Below are positions 52,330 to 63,886 of a stretch of DNA of 64,000 nt, in pieces. Origin of the DNA: Archilochus colubris (Eukaryota > Chordata > Aves > Apodiformes > Trochilidae); NCBI GenBank assembly GCA_023079485.1, contig CM041084.1, forward strand, positions 107,346,967 to 107,410,966. Reading direction: 5' to 3'. Each line of letters begins with the position of its first letter. Within the stretch, counting starts at the first letter, position 1. Position numbers and translations under genes: made by a program. The notes below the pieces were generated by a model, which was not told where the DNA came from, did not search any database, and was given only the letters and a program-made list of their open reading frames with translations.

Positions 52330-52430
52330 GTGTCTTTTTAAGTAGACACCAGAGTTTGGTGGGGGGAGGGGAAAAGGAACAGACTTGTAACCTTAACTCA
52401 GTTGGACTTGTATCCCAGAAGGCAGATGCC
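52330..52430 (+). promoter_or_regulatory. Probable promoter / 5' UTR of the desmoglein gene
   Basis: The 100 bases before the start codon hold a TTTTTAAG TATA-like element enclosed by an inverted repeat (GTGTCT at 52,330-52,335, AGACAC at 52,344-52,349) and G-rich boxes (GGTGGGGGGAGGGG near 52,358-52,372) that could bind SP/KLF-type factors. The transcription start cannot be fixed from sequence, so the promoter call is inference from position. Confidence 0.35.
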
Positions 52431-52478
52431 ATGGATTGGCTCCCTCACCGAACTGCTGCTTTTCTGTTCCTTTTATTG
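52431..52478 (+). CDS. DSG4: Desmoglein exon 1: start codon and signal peptide core
   Basis: Sixteen codons from ATG ([16 protein letters not shown]), then GTAAGT donor, phase 0. The ATG has a strong context (G at -3, G at +4). Mammalian DSG1 and DSG4 also begin MDW, and desmoglein first exons commonly hold 16 codons. The hydrophobic run is the core of the signal peptide. It is separated from exon 2 by a 5.8 kb intron. It is too short to be found as an open reading frame and was located by motif and splice site. Confidence 0.9.
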
Positions 52479-55400
52479 GTAAGTCAGATTTTAAAAGAAT
52501 ACTTGTAAACTCTGTGATTATGCCAGTTGTATCTTCCTCAGCAAAGCATTACATTTTACAGTGTAAATGACTCCCCCCCAAAATACTGAAAAACTTAGCA
52601 TAAAAACTAAATTTGTGGTTATCTTAAACTGCACTTCTGGAGGTTCTAGTCAAATAATTTAATTTAACATTAAATGCTAACAGACGTTTATTTTGATTAT
52701 GACTTTCTGCGGTCTGTTTATGTTCAGAATAACTTTCTATGTTCAATGCATGACTTTTCAGGTGAATGTTGTCTTTGGCTACTACTCACAGTTTTTAATA
52801 AAAATCTTCGCATGATAGAATTTTTTTTATTATTTTTGTTAATCAATTGTGGGAATGTGAAGAGCAAATTTCTTTTTCTAAGTTGACTAGCAAGAGCGCT
52901 TCGGAGATGACCAGTTCCTATGTTTACGTTTAAGCAAAACCCATGAAATTTAGTGCAGATCTTAGCTGAGTAAAACTGAAGACTCAGCCTGTTCTATCAC
53001 TGTACAAAGAATACCTATCCTGTAGAGCATTTGTGTCGGAGTCTCCATGTGCTGGCTGAGTGAGTGCATGATGAAGGTGTTGTTCTTTCTTTGGGTTTCT
53101 TTTTCTCACTGTAAAAGGAAAGTTGAGACTATAGTTAAGTGGCATTGTTGTCCGATGTATGTGTCAAGGTACAGAAAGTACGCAGATAGGATTTTTAAAA
53201 ATTATGGAGGCCCTTCGACTCTGGCAATCGGATCTTCTTTGGATTATTTTTACTCATCTGTGCTGCTCTTCTAAAATTATGTAGAGGTTTCTGACCCTGA
53301 AGACTGAAAAGAGTAAGATTTTCATTATAGAGATGTCCTTCTGTGGCTTTCATTTTACACATAGTATTAGTGTAAATGTTTGGAAACTTCTTGTTACTGA
53401 TCCTTCCAGAAATGTTATAATCAGGAAAAGTGGTTGTTGTTATAGAATGTGAAATCCTAAGAATTACTTTGAAAAAATAATCCATTAATTCTAGGTGACA
53501 GTAAAGTAGAACTAATAAACACAGGGCAGCTGCCAAGCAAAGGACAGGACTTGGCAAAAGCGAGTTATGGTTCAGATGAGTTCCTACTTGTTTAATGTAG
53601 CACAGAGGGCTCTGGAATTGGCAAGCAGCACAGCCCACTAACTCTTCTGGATTTTCCTGTAGCATTAGTGACTATTCATTTTATTCAGGTACTTGGTGAT
53701 GCACACTCCTGATGTGTCAAAGTTCAAAAAAATTTTGACTCTACTGTATCTAAGATACCTCCATTCAAAAGATTTTACAGCTTTACTTCACCTGGCAACT
53801 CTGGAGTCATCTTCATTCTTTCAGAGTACTATTGGTAACAGTTGTGGCTGATGAAGGATGTGTGTTGGGTCAGGAAAAAGGAGCAATTGTGAAAACTGCC
53901 ATTGCGTTTTGATGACGATCAAATATTTGAAATTTTACTATCCAGAGGAAACAACTGTTGTTCTTATCACATGTTCTTCTGCACAGCAGTTTTTACGGTT
54001 TATGCCTGTGCAGCTTAACAGCACCTTTCAGAGCTTTACAGAATGGTGACAGACAAATTATAGAGGTTAAATAAATAATAAATTATGCATCGGATTTTAG
54101 TGTACTCTGAGAAACAGCCCTGGTTTTTAGCTTGATTAAACCTTCATTAAAATCTCTGAATGGTGTGTCTGGTTAGTATAATGCTAATAATTTGTGTTGA
54201 ATAAAATAATAAAATTGCTGTAGAGTTATACATATTTTAGTACGTTACTACCAAAAAAAAAACAAAAAACAAAAAACAAAAACCAAAACCCAAAAAAACC
54301 AAACTACCAACTTACCAGCCCTGAAACTAATAATTTGCTATATGTATTTCACCATTGGTGGGACTGATTCTGCAACCCTTGCTCACGTGGTTTCAAAGGC
54401 ATTATTCTCATGAGTAAGGGAGTTCTGTTTGTGATACTTGCACAGACACGTTTTATGGAAATAACTTGTTTGATCAGGTATGACTCTTCTCCTGCCAGCT
54501 ATCATGTGACAGCTAATAATTTTGAATTCACCACATCTCTTGCATGCACTTTTGTCTGGCTACATTTTCCCATGTGTTATCTACCCTTTTTTTTTCCTAT
54601 TTCTTTTCTTTTTTTTTCCCCAATTGTAATGCTATGGTTATACCTGAGTTCCACAGATTTAGATCACAAAATGCCAGAAAAATCATCATGAAATTTTTCT
54701 CCTTTAAACGGGAAGAAGGACATTTACTAATGACCTATGAAAATGGAAAGTAGAAACAAAACCATATTCATGTTTTGATTTAAAAGTGATCAAATGTCTC
54801 CTGTTTAAAATATCAGCTTTTGTCTTCTATTACAACTCTGCTTGTTATTACTTCATATGCATTGGTTTATCATTCTTTAAAGAGATTCATAATGAATGAA
54901 GGGAAGGATTCATTACTTCAACCCCTTACTAATCAGAGCTTTGGTTGAGTAAGAAAGACGTAAAAGTCCCAAAATGCTGACACAACCAGAGCTACCATGG
55001 CACCCTGATGACTAATATAGTATGTGTGAGTTCTCAGCACTCCTCCCATCCAGGCCAATAACAATACCACTGCTGACTTCAAAGAGAAAAGCAGATCCAA
55101 TATGAATAATACTGGGAAGATGTTAAAGGTGTGTTCAGTCATTTAGATTTGAGTAGGTGGAGTAGGGAGGATTCCATAATTGCGTATAATATTGCTTGGC
55201 AGTCAATCGATGATTAGTTAATTCTTGTTTGTAAATTGCTTTGAAGGTGCAAAGAACCATACACATCCTATGGGCCTAATTCTGTTCCCAGTTACATCAG
55301 AATGAATCCAGAATAATTCCAGTGTGACTCTAAGGCATCATTTTGGACACAAGGTTCAGGCTCTGTATCATTACAATAAAAGACAAACTTCCAGACAAGC

Positions 55401-58400
55401 CACCGTGCACATGACAGTCTCCATAAACATGTGTCTTGCCTCCACCTCTCCCAACCCAAGCCTGAAACAGCTTTTACAATGAGCTTCTAGCTTCTCAGCA
55501 GTTTCCATTTTTCCACAGCCTCTCAAAGAATAACAGGACAGCAAATTTCGATATCATTCTGGTCAGCTTGCCTACCCCATGGTGCGTCAGGATGCACCAG
55601 GATTTACACACTCCAGTGGCTCCTATTGCTTTAATTATCATTAATCACTGAACCTATAGAAAGTACTGCACTTGGACACTAGTTTAGAATGGAAGATTGT
55701 TCACTAACTGGAAGTATGTTGGCATTAGCTGCTCGGAGACAATATTTCTCTGTTGGAAATAGCACTAGAAAAAAAATGGGTTTGCATCACAGAGAAATAT
55801 TAGAAATAAACAATGGGGATGAGGGATTAGGAGGAGGCTTCTAACTGCTGATGATAATGGAGAACCAGAAACATTGGTTGGGGAGGCAGAGAAACCTCTA
55901 TCCCTGGATCAAGTCAGAGAGATGTCACTGCAAAATTGCTGAAGTTTTTCTGGTGAACTAGATGGCCGTGTCTGCTTCATCCCTGCTGTCCTTCCTATAA
56001 GATGGCAGTAACGGAAAGAGACATGACAAAAGCAGACATCAAGTTCATCAGATCAGCCTTCAAATAAAAGATTCTGCGTTCAAAATCATCAAGACTTCTT
56101 TTAAGATTTTCCATTAGCAACATGTAGCAGAATGGGTTTTTCAATAGTGACCATGGGACAAGTGTGGAATGCATCTAAATTTGCAATCTCCAACATTACT
56201 GATGAAAAAATTCCTGAAATTTCCAATATTGGTGCTCAGAAACAAAGGATGACACTCCAGTGTAACATGTGTGTTCTTTACCACTTGAAAACAGAACTCC
56301 CCATTGGCTGAAATCAAGTGTTTTATGAACATTCATGTCCCTAATAAAAATAATTCTTTACAGGTGTAGTTCCTATTTCAGTGCACTGAACTCAGGCTTT
56401 CAGTTAGGTCTGATGAGCATGAGAGTGAGGTGATTGGATGTGAGACACGTGTGTGAAATAACAGAACTGACCATAAGATGCAGACAGTAGACAAGATTCC
56501 CTCACATTGCACTGAGAGGTGTATACCCATACTTTTCTGGGTCAAGACAATTGCTTGCATGCCAGAAGGGATTTCAGATGAAGGGTGGAGAAGATTTCAC
56601 TTTACTCACCGAAGAAGGCTCTGTTCTGTGGATGGGATCAGCTGATAAGAGGTGTTGAATCTGTGCTGTTTCTGGTGGCCTTCACCACTCGGGTTCTCTG
56701 GTGAGGATGTAATCTGCCCCTTACACTGCCCCATGTTTCCTCAAGCTCCAAGGGGGAATATAAAAGGACAAGCCTGAGCTCCCTTTGTGGTGAAGAAAAC
56801 CCACATTTTAAATGGAGTCTGATCGTTTCCCTTCTCTGAGTAATGGCTGCACAGGAATTTGAACCCCATTCTGCTGCTGAAGATTTAATAGTCTCCAAGA
56901 TAAACTCAGCTTAAAAGATGTATTGATGCTTTTAGCACAGCATGAACGCAATGTAAAGATTTTTATGCAGAGTACTTTTCTTAACTATTTCCGTCAACAG
57001 CTCACTTACAGAAACAAGAAAAAAAATCCTTACTCCATCAATATTCCTATAAATTTCAAAGCATATGCATTCCAAATGGGCAAGTCCACAGTCTAAATTC
57101 CTTCATTTAGAAACAAGTTAGGGCAGCAGTATGTGTAGAGGTCTTAGGGAATGTTCTAGGAAAGATCAGATCATTGGAAACACTGCCTTGTTAATGGCAG
57201 ATGGTGGATCTCTTATGATACAGAGGTAAATGAGGAAAAAGGGGAAGGGACAAGAAGGAAGGTGAAGATGCTATTCATTAATCTGTTGCATGTAAGAGGC
57301 AGCTTTAACATGAAGTAAGTGGAAAAATGTCTGCGCCCATCTTCCAGCCTTGACATCGTAATGCAATAAATTTGAAGTGAGGAGAGTCCCATGAGGTAAT
57401 GAAAAAGATTTTATCCAAATATAACTGGGATAAATCCACCAGATAAAACGTGTCAGATGAAAAGAAAGCTACTGATCAGTATTGGGAAATTAAAAGGAAA
57501 GCAGAAAATTGATAACTACAGCTGTTAACTGTTAAACATCCATATCCCCCTTTCTTTATCATATCTGAAGAGGTTCATTCATCAAGTGAGCATCATTTTC
57601 ACACCTTATAGGAAAAAGGTTAATTAAACTGTGAATTCTTTTAAATTGTGTTAATCAAGAAAGTGAAAATATTTCATTATTCAAGTAATGACATATTGCA
57701 TCTGATCCTGCCACCTTTATGTATTCAAGATATTGGTCACATAGTTAGACCTTAAATCAAAGCCCACTACACTCTAGGAAAATGGGCCTGCAGGCCTAGT
57801 GACTGCAGTTGGCTTTCCATCTTATGCTGAACCTCTTCAGCCTCAGTGGGAAGTTTCAAGAACTTTCAAGAATACTATGGGTGTTATAAATAAGAAAAAA
57901 TAAATTTTATAGAATAAGTTCTTTAGAATAAAAAAAAATACTTGTTTAGTTTCCTGGATATATTTTTTAATAGCAGCCCTTGCAGCCACTTTTCAGTTCA
58001 GCTGAGACATTCCAACTTAAAAATGTGTGTAAATGCTGTATTTTGATGCAGGCAGAAAGTCAAAGTTCAAAAAAACTGTCAAGGAATTCAAGTGATAGGT
58101 ATAGAAAAAAACTAATTGCACAAAGTCATTTATGGAAATCCTGTAGCTACTGCTTAGATAAGCTATTGCAATAGTCTTGAGAAAAAGTACAGGTCCAGTC
58201 CTGCAGTATAGCAATGTATGGCAACTGGGTTTTGCTTGCTTCATTTTGCCCAACATTCTCATATGCCAATCTTCTTGTTCTCACAGGTACTCTTGGAATT
58301 CAGCACAGGATTTCATGTAGAGGTAATATTTATTTCTTTCAAATCTGATTTTCTGATTAAATTAAATATAACTAATGCAAAAATGAAAGGGAAAATACCA

Positions 58401-61400
58401 AAGCCATTTCTGAGCCTGAAGATTGAAAACACATTTAAATATTAAGCAGTTGCAGGTTATAACCTGCTCAGTCCCCCAAGAGAACTTCTACTGAACCTAA
58501 ATGAGAATCTTGCACACCAGAATAATTTTAAAATAAACATGTATATTCTTAGATTTTGGAACTCACAGACATATAAAAAACCATACGATCTGTAAAAATC
58601 CCTTTTCTCTTTGTTGAAAATTCTAACTGCCTGTATTAGTTTAAAATGGATTGATATTACTGGCCATATGAAACTGTATTTCTCTATTAAAGGTAAAAGA
58701 ATGGGATGAAAATGGAATGGCAAGATGGAAAACATTCAAAAGACAAAAACGTGAATGGATCAAATTTGCTGCAGCCTGTAGAGAAGGAGAAGATAATTCT
58801 AAAAGGAACCCAATTGCCAGAGTAAGTAGAAAAACAGAAGTGTTCACTGACAAGGAAGTTTTTCTAAAGACAGACCAATAAAAGCAGAGAGGTTTTTAAG
58901 TAGGTTTGCTTAGGAACACAGAATAAAAGAAAGATGTTGCAATATTTCCAGCTCTGCTTAGGCAGTCTCATAAGGTGACCCTACATGGCTGCTGAGAAGT
59001 GATCAAAGGCTTCCCAGAACTTTGCCATCCACACAACTCCTGAACAGATCCAGCCACAGTTCCTTCATGTGCAGCATCTGCTGTGATATTTTTCTTTTCT
59101 TTGTCACCCCAAGAAACCTCTGAGCAGAAGTTCAGGGAAAGTGAATGACTTCTGTGAGCAGCAGAGCAAAGAAGAGGTCTTTCTATCCTCTTACCATGAC
59201 CGTACCCATTGAAGTCCACCTACAGCAAGAAACTCTTGGAAGTTTCTCTCTCTATTTCCCTGCCAGAAGATTTAAGGGAAAGAGAAAACCTATCCACTAC
59301 TTAAAGATAGATGGATCTCTAGGATGACCTGTTTGTAGAGGAGCCTTCCATCAGTTCTGTTGATTGAACCTTGTGATAAATGGCTGTAAAACTGAAACTA
59401 TATAGATTTTTTTACAGGAACTAATAATCTCAAAAAAAAAGCCCTGCAGGTGTCCTCAGTAAACTTGCATAAATAAATGTTATTTGTTATTGTAGATCAG
59501 ATCAGATTGTGAAGAAAACAATCCAGTTACATACAGCATCTCTGGAGTTGGAATTGATCGTGCCCCCTATGGAATATTTGTTGTCAACCCACGAACAGGA
59601 GATATTAATATCACATCAATAGTGGACAGGGAAGTAACCCCAGTATTTGTTGTAAGTATTCCCCTGTTTGGTTTAACTTTCTAGTATGGGATCCAAGGTG
59701 GGGCAGGGAGAGCAGAAAAAGACAGACTCACGTGTTTCATATTGTTATTACTTTGCTTACTTCACTTTTGATTTTTTTAAAAATAAATCTCTTTATCTAG
59801 ATCCGTTGCTTTGCTAAGCACTCATTGACGGGAATAGATTTGGAACCACCTCTTGAACTTCGAGTCAGGGTTCTGGATATCAATGATAACCCTCCCATAT
59901 TTTCACAAACTGTATTTACAGGATCTATTGAAGAGAGCAGTATGGAGAGTAAGTAACTATGTTATGTCTATTATAGTTGGTGAAGCTCCCAGAATACAGT
60001 TACTATAAACCTGGGGTACTTGTTCTACATTTTCTTAGGCAATGACACATATTAGCCAGGGGTACTGCAGAGGAAGGAGCAGCAGATGCTTCTCCACATT
60101 ATATCATTGCTTAAAATTAAGCAGTGATGTTTCCTTCCCCCTTTTCTTCCACATATGAATGCTGAATGTTCCAGGTTTTGGCCGTATCATCATGCAGATT
60201 CTTTCATATATGAAAATTTAAAATATGCCATTCATTCCTTCTCCTTAAAAAAAAATTTAAATTTTTTTAAAAATTACATCTACACTTATTTATTTTTAAA
60301 ATACATTTATTCCCACTTTTTCTATTTCAAATATTTGTATTTGTAGCATGAGCATTGCAGTTAAAGCACAGTATTACTAAATAAACCCTTACTTAAACCA
60401 CTAAAATGGTTCTTCTTTGCTAAAAGTACAGCAATCAGCATCAGATGTGTACAGCACTGAGCCAAGGGTGCCTAACACTTATTTTCTACTTTCTAGTTCT
60501 AATTTAAAACCATGGAGGTTACTTATAATAGCATCTATGTGGTCAGTTGTGTTTTTTAGATAGATACCACAGTGATGTAAGAGAAGTTCAGAAAAAATCT
60601 GCATTATTCCATCTGACCTTCATTTTTAATGCATTTTGAAGTTGTTAACATTCAGTTGGAATCAATACTACAGAACTAAACTTTTGGGGGGGGGGGTTGT
60701 CACTGTCAAGGAATAGATATTGTTCTATCATTTTCCTACCCCAAATTCTACCTTTGTCTTGATGAGTTGTTTGTGGGAATAAAACAGATTTTCTTAATTT
60801 TTTTAATTATTATTTTTTTATTTTTAGACACGCTGGTGATGAAAATAATTGCAACAGATGCAGATGAGCCTAATCACTTGAATTCTAAAATTGCCTTCAA
60901 GATAGAGAGTCAGGAACCTTCAGGACAACCCATGTTCATTATGAATAAATATACTGGAGAACTCCATATTGCAAATTTTCTTGACAGAGAGGTAACATTT
61001 CCATTTTCAGACTTAAATAACCTGCTCTCTTGCTGTATATGTGTTATGAGAATGGGATAAAAAAGGAGAAAATTTGTTTTTTTCTTAAAATTAAGGGAGA
61101 AATGCACTTATTCTGTGTCTTACAATAAATTGTCTAAGGCAAATTCCATCATGAGGAAATAGTGGCAAGACATGACTCTTTATAATGTGTAAGACATACA
61201 GGTGATACTTCTGACATGTTCATTTTTCTTTCTGTGACAGCAACATAGTTCCTACACTCTTGTTGTGAAGGCATCTGACCGGGATGGAGCTGCAGATGGA
61301 ATCTCATCCCTTTGCAGCTGCAATGTTAAAGTTATTGATGTCAATGACAACTTCCCAACCCTTGCTCAGAGCTCTGTAAGTTTGTAATACCGAAACCAAC

Positions 61401-63886
61401 ACCACTCTTTTAAAACCCTGGTCAAATAACCACTTGATAACAGATCCCTTACTAATCCTTAGAGCACTTTCACATTTGAATGCTCCATGAGATTAAGAGG
61501 GTTGTTTCCTTGAAGCTTTCTCAAAATTTAATGCATCACTTGCACACCAATTCTAATAATATATATAGAGAGAGATAATTTTTTTATTCAGAGAATCATC
61601 CCTGACCTCATTCTGGTGCCCAGACCGGTGCAATGTGGCCAGATAACATAGTTAGACCCAAACATTGCACAATCTTTTCCTACAGAAAGCCCAAATCCAT
61701 ATTCTCTGAGCTGCCTCTGCAAACACTTGATATGATGCAGCTCTTCAGAGCTACAAGCAGAATCGCAATTTAATTTATCTGCCACATGGGATTTTTATTA
61801 AAGTGGAATGGACTGTGGGCAGGACACCCTCCCAACAAATCTCTGCAGTCAGTTGTGTTTTCCCCACTTTGTATATTTTAGTGTTTGCTAAGAGGTCTTT
61901 ATCTATCATTCCAGTTTTCAGCAAGTATTTCAGAAAATTCACTCAGTTCAGAACTGCTAAGAATACAAGCTCTGGATGCTGATGAAGAGTTCACAGACAA
62001 CTGGTTTGCTGAGTTTTTCTTTATATCCGGTAATGAAGATAACTTCTTTGAAATTGTTACAGATCGAGCTACAAATCAAGGAATCCTCAGAGTAATTAAG
62101 GTATGGATAAATCTTGTGATCCAACTGTTGAAACAATCATCATTAAATATTTTTAATTAATAAATTTCTAACAAAATTAAATTAGTAGTAAAAAAAAAAA
62201 AAACAGTTGCTCAACCATTTAAAAGTTAAAATATTTAAATAAACTTAAAGGAACTTATATTTATTACCTAGTTCTCTGTGGTTTATCTTTTAGGAACTGA
62301 ATTATGAACATATCTCAACTCACTCACTGACTATTGGTGTCAGGAATGTGGCCGCTTTCCACCACTCTGTTATACAGGACTACAGAATATCTGGAACACC
62401 ACTCACAATACAAGTAGAAAATATAATTGAACCGCCAAAATTTCATCCATCTTCAATTGTGTTTTCTGTACCAGGAAACATAAGAGCAAATTATATTGTG
62501 GGAACATACACAGCCATCGATGAGGACACTGGATCTATTGCATCAAATGTTGTGTAAGCTCTTTTCTGCTTAACTCCCTGGATAGAATAATTCTTTTAAC
62601 TGAGAATTCAATGGAATGAGGAATAGGTGTTTTAAAGAGTGCTCCAAAAAAAACTGCTTACAAATTTTTACTAGATTAGCCATAGAAAAACAGCAATAGT
62701 ATGATCCTCAGGCCATTTTAATGCTATGATTGGTTTTGTTTCCTGATCTACTTTCCTTAGCCTTGAGCATAAAACAAAGAAAATATTTGGTTTTCTTACA
62801 GGCTGTAACTTAAGTAAATCAGAACAGGTTTTTTCCTAACCTAAGAATATTTTTTCTTGAAAAGTTGCTACAAATAGAGAATTTTTAATCACAACTAAAA
62901 TAAGCAAGCAGAAAACACCAACAATGGGCAATATTATAATGTCAGAATAGAAGAGGTTCATTCTATAGTAAAAAAAAAAAAAATCTGTTTAAATTAATGA
63001 GACCATAATTTGCTTTTTATGTACGTAGAAATAAATGTAAATGTTGGAAAAAAATTTATTAAACAGATAAATACGTTAGCAAATAGAGCTGTAGAACCTT
63101 GTAGAAAAAGCTACTGATATCAACAAAGGTTTTAGTAGATGTTTACAAGGCCCAGAATTACTTTACTTTTAGACAATTCAAAATATAATGGACCTTTACA
63201 CATTTACTTTATTCTTAATTATTTTTCTGGTCTACATCTTCTGAAGCCTGCAGAAGTTTACTTGAGCAGGATGTAATGCAATAGTACCTAGAGAAAAAAA
63301 ATTTCCAAGTGACAAACATTTGCAAAATTAATATGTAATACATATACATATATAACATAATGCTGAGTGTTTTTACTTCACCAAATACAGATATAGTATA
63401 GGACGTGATCCAGGTGCCTTATTCAGAATCAATCAAAACTCTGGTGAAATCATGCTGACCAAAGTTGTTAACTGGGAATCAGTCTATGTAACGAATGGGC
63501 AGTACAAAGCAGAGGTTCTGGCTATCACCAGAGGTAAGAAAAGAGATAAAGTTTTCTGAAACTCTCTCTTTTTTCCAGTTTTCTTACTGTTTCTAGTTTT
63601 CCCACATAAACTCTATTTTTTACAGTATCCACAGCCCCTCCTGACTACAAATACTTTCTTTTTACAGGTGTTCCTCGATATACTGCTACTGGCACAATTG
63701 TGCTTTCATTACAAGACATCAATGACAATTGTCCAAGTATTAATACTGAAGTAAGGAAAGTATGCATGAATTCCCCATCAGTGGTTATCACAGCAAAGGC
63801 TATCGACGGTGGTTCATATGGTGCCCCCTTTACATTCAGCATCCATGGTGAACCTCAGACTACCTGGATTATCAGATCAATAAATG
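52431..63886 (+). CDS. DSG4: Desmoglein (DSG4-like), exons 1-11, 3' end beyond window
   Basis: A desmosomal cadherin: a single-pass calcium-dependent adhesion protein that links epithelial cells through desmosomes and connects to keratin via plakoglobin and plakophilin. Eleven coding exons are visible (52,431-52,478; 58,287-58,322; 58,693-58,821; 59,496-59,651; 59,801-59,948; 60,828-60,991; 61,241-61,375; 61,915-62,100; 62,294-62,553; 63,391-63,533; 63,668-63,886), all with AG/GT borders and compatible phases, totalling 1,624 nt (541 codons plus one base). They encode a signal peptide, a propeptide ending in RQKR, EC1 to EC4 with DxNDNxP calcium motifs, and the first part of EC5. The rest of EC5, the membrane segment and the cytoplasmic tail lie past the right edge. 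[22 protein letters not shown] at the mature N-terminus marks the DSG1/DSG4 group. A full EC5 start with DINDNCP and SYGAPFTF favours DSG4 over DSG1, whose EC5 is short. Family certain; paralogue name likely but not proven. Confidence 0.93.
52479..58286 (+). other. Desmoglein intron 1
   Basis: A 5.8 kb intron from GTAAGT to TCTCACAG, by far the largest in the visible part of the gene. No exon-like segment or repeat element was recognised inside it apart from an A-rich tract at 54,251-54,303. Large first introns often carry regulatory elements; none can be identified here by eye. Confidence 0.8.
54251..54303. repeat. A-rich (AAAAAC)n tract in intron 1
   Basis: AAAAAAC-type units, degenerating to AACCAAAACCCAAAAAAACC. 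Seen directly. Confidence 0.8.
58287..58322 (+). CDS. DSG4: Desmoglein exon 2: end of signal peptide
   Basis: Twelve codons ([12 protein letters not shown]) between TCTCACAG and GTAATA, phase 0 on both sides. With exon 1 this completes the signal peptide; cleavage is likely around the STG. The 36-base size matches the second exon of known desmogleins. Confidence 0.88.
58693..58821 (+). CDS. DSG4: Desmoglein exon 3: propeptide and mature N-terminus
   Basis: Forty-three codons, phase 0 to 0. The propeptide ends in KRQKR (58,738-58,752), a proprotein convertase site. The mature protein starts EWIKFAAA, with the Trp at mature position 2 that cadherins swap between partner molecules during adhesion. 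[14 protein letters not shown] is almost identical to mammalian DSG1/DSG4. Confidence 0.95.
59496..59651 (+). CDS. DSG4: Desmoglein exon 4: EC1 middle
   Basis: Fifty-two codons. It contains [27 protein letters not shown] and VDREVTP. The DRE is a calcium-site element, and NIT is an N-glycosylation motif shared with DSG1/DSG4. Flanks are TTGTAG and GTAAGT. Confidence 0.96.
59801..59948 (+). CDS. DSG4: Desmoglein exon 5: EC1 end and EC1-EC2 calcium linker
   Basis: A 148-base exon, phase 0 in and phase 1 out. [16 protein letters not shown] is the EC1-EC2 calcium-binding linker, and GSIEES is the start of EC2. The adhesion tripeptide region reads CFAKHS, where mammalian desmogleins have CRAL; see findings. 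Confidence 0.96.
60828..60991 (+). CDS. DSG4: Desmoglein exon 6: EC2
   Basis: A 164-base exon, phase 1 in and 0 out. It includes [32 protein letters not shown] and FLDRE, with DADEP and LDRE as calcium-binding elements. The acceptor follows a long T-rich tract. Confidence 0.96.
61241..61375 (+). CDS. DSG4: Desmoglein exon 7: EC2 end and EC2-EC3 linker
   Basis: Forty-five codons. [13 protein letters not shown] and [13 protein letters not shown] are the calcium motifs. Two Cys (LCSC) match the Cys pair found in DSG4 at this place. Confidence 0.96.
61915..62100 (+). CDS. DSG4: Desmoglein exon 8: EC3
   Basis: Sixty-two codons, phase 0 to 0: [40 protein letters not shown] and NQGILRVIK. The SSELLR and TDNW features recall DSG4 more than DSG1. 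Confidence 0.95.
62294..62553 (+). CDS. DSG4: Desmoglein exon 9: EC3 end and EC4 start
   Basis: A 260-base exon, phase 0 in and 2 out. It has [20 protein letters not shown], then [14 protein letters not shown], a degenerate EC3-EC4 linker that lacks the usual DxNDN, as in other desmogleins. It ends in the EC4 start ([12 protein letters not shown]). Confidence 0.94.
63391..63533 (+). CDS. DSG4: Desmoglein exon 10: EC4
   Basis: A 143-base exon, phase 2 in and 1 out. It includes [20 protein letters not shown] and [11 protein letters not shown]. It is bordered by AATACAG and GTAAGA, and was found by joining phases across the 0.8 kb intron before it. Confidence 0.92.
63668..63886 (+). CDS. DSG4: Desmoglein exon 11: EC4-EC5 linker and start of EC5
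   Basis: A 219-base exon, phase 1 to 1. It has [19 protein letters not shown] (the EC4-EC5 linker), [15 protein letters not shown] and [14 protein letters not shown], then donor GGTAAAT. The two Cys and the SYGxPFTF motif match the membrane-proximal anchor domain of DSG4 and DSG2/3. This is the last exon in the window. Confidence 0.93.
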
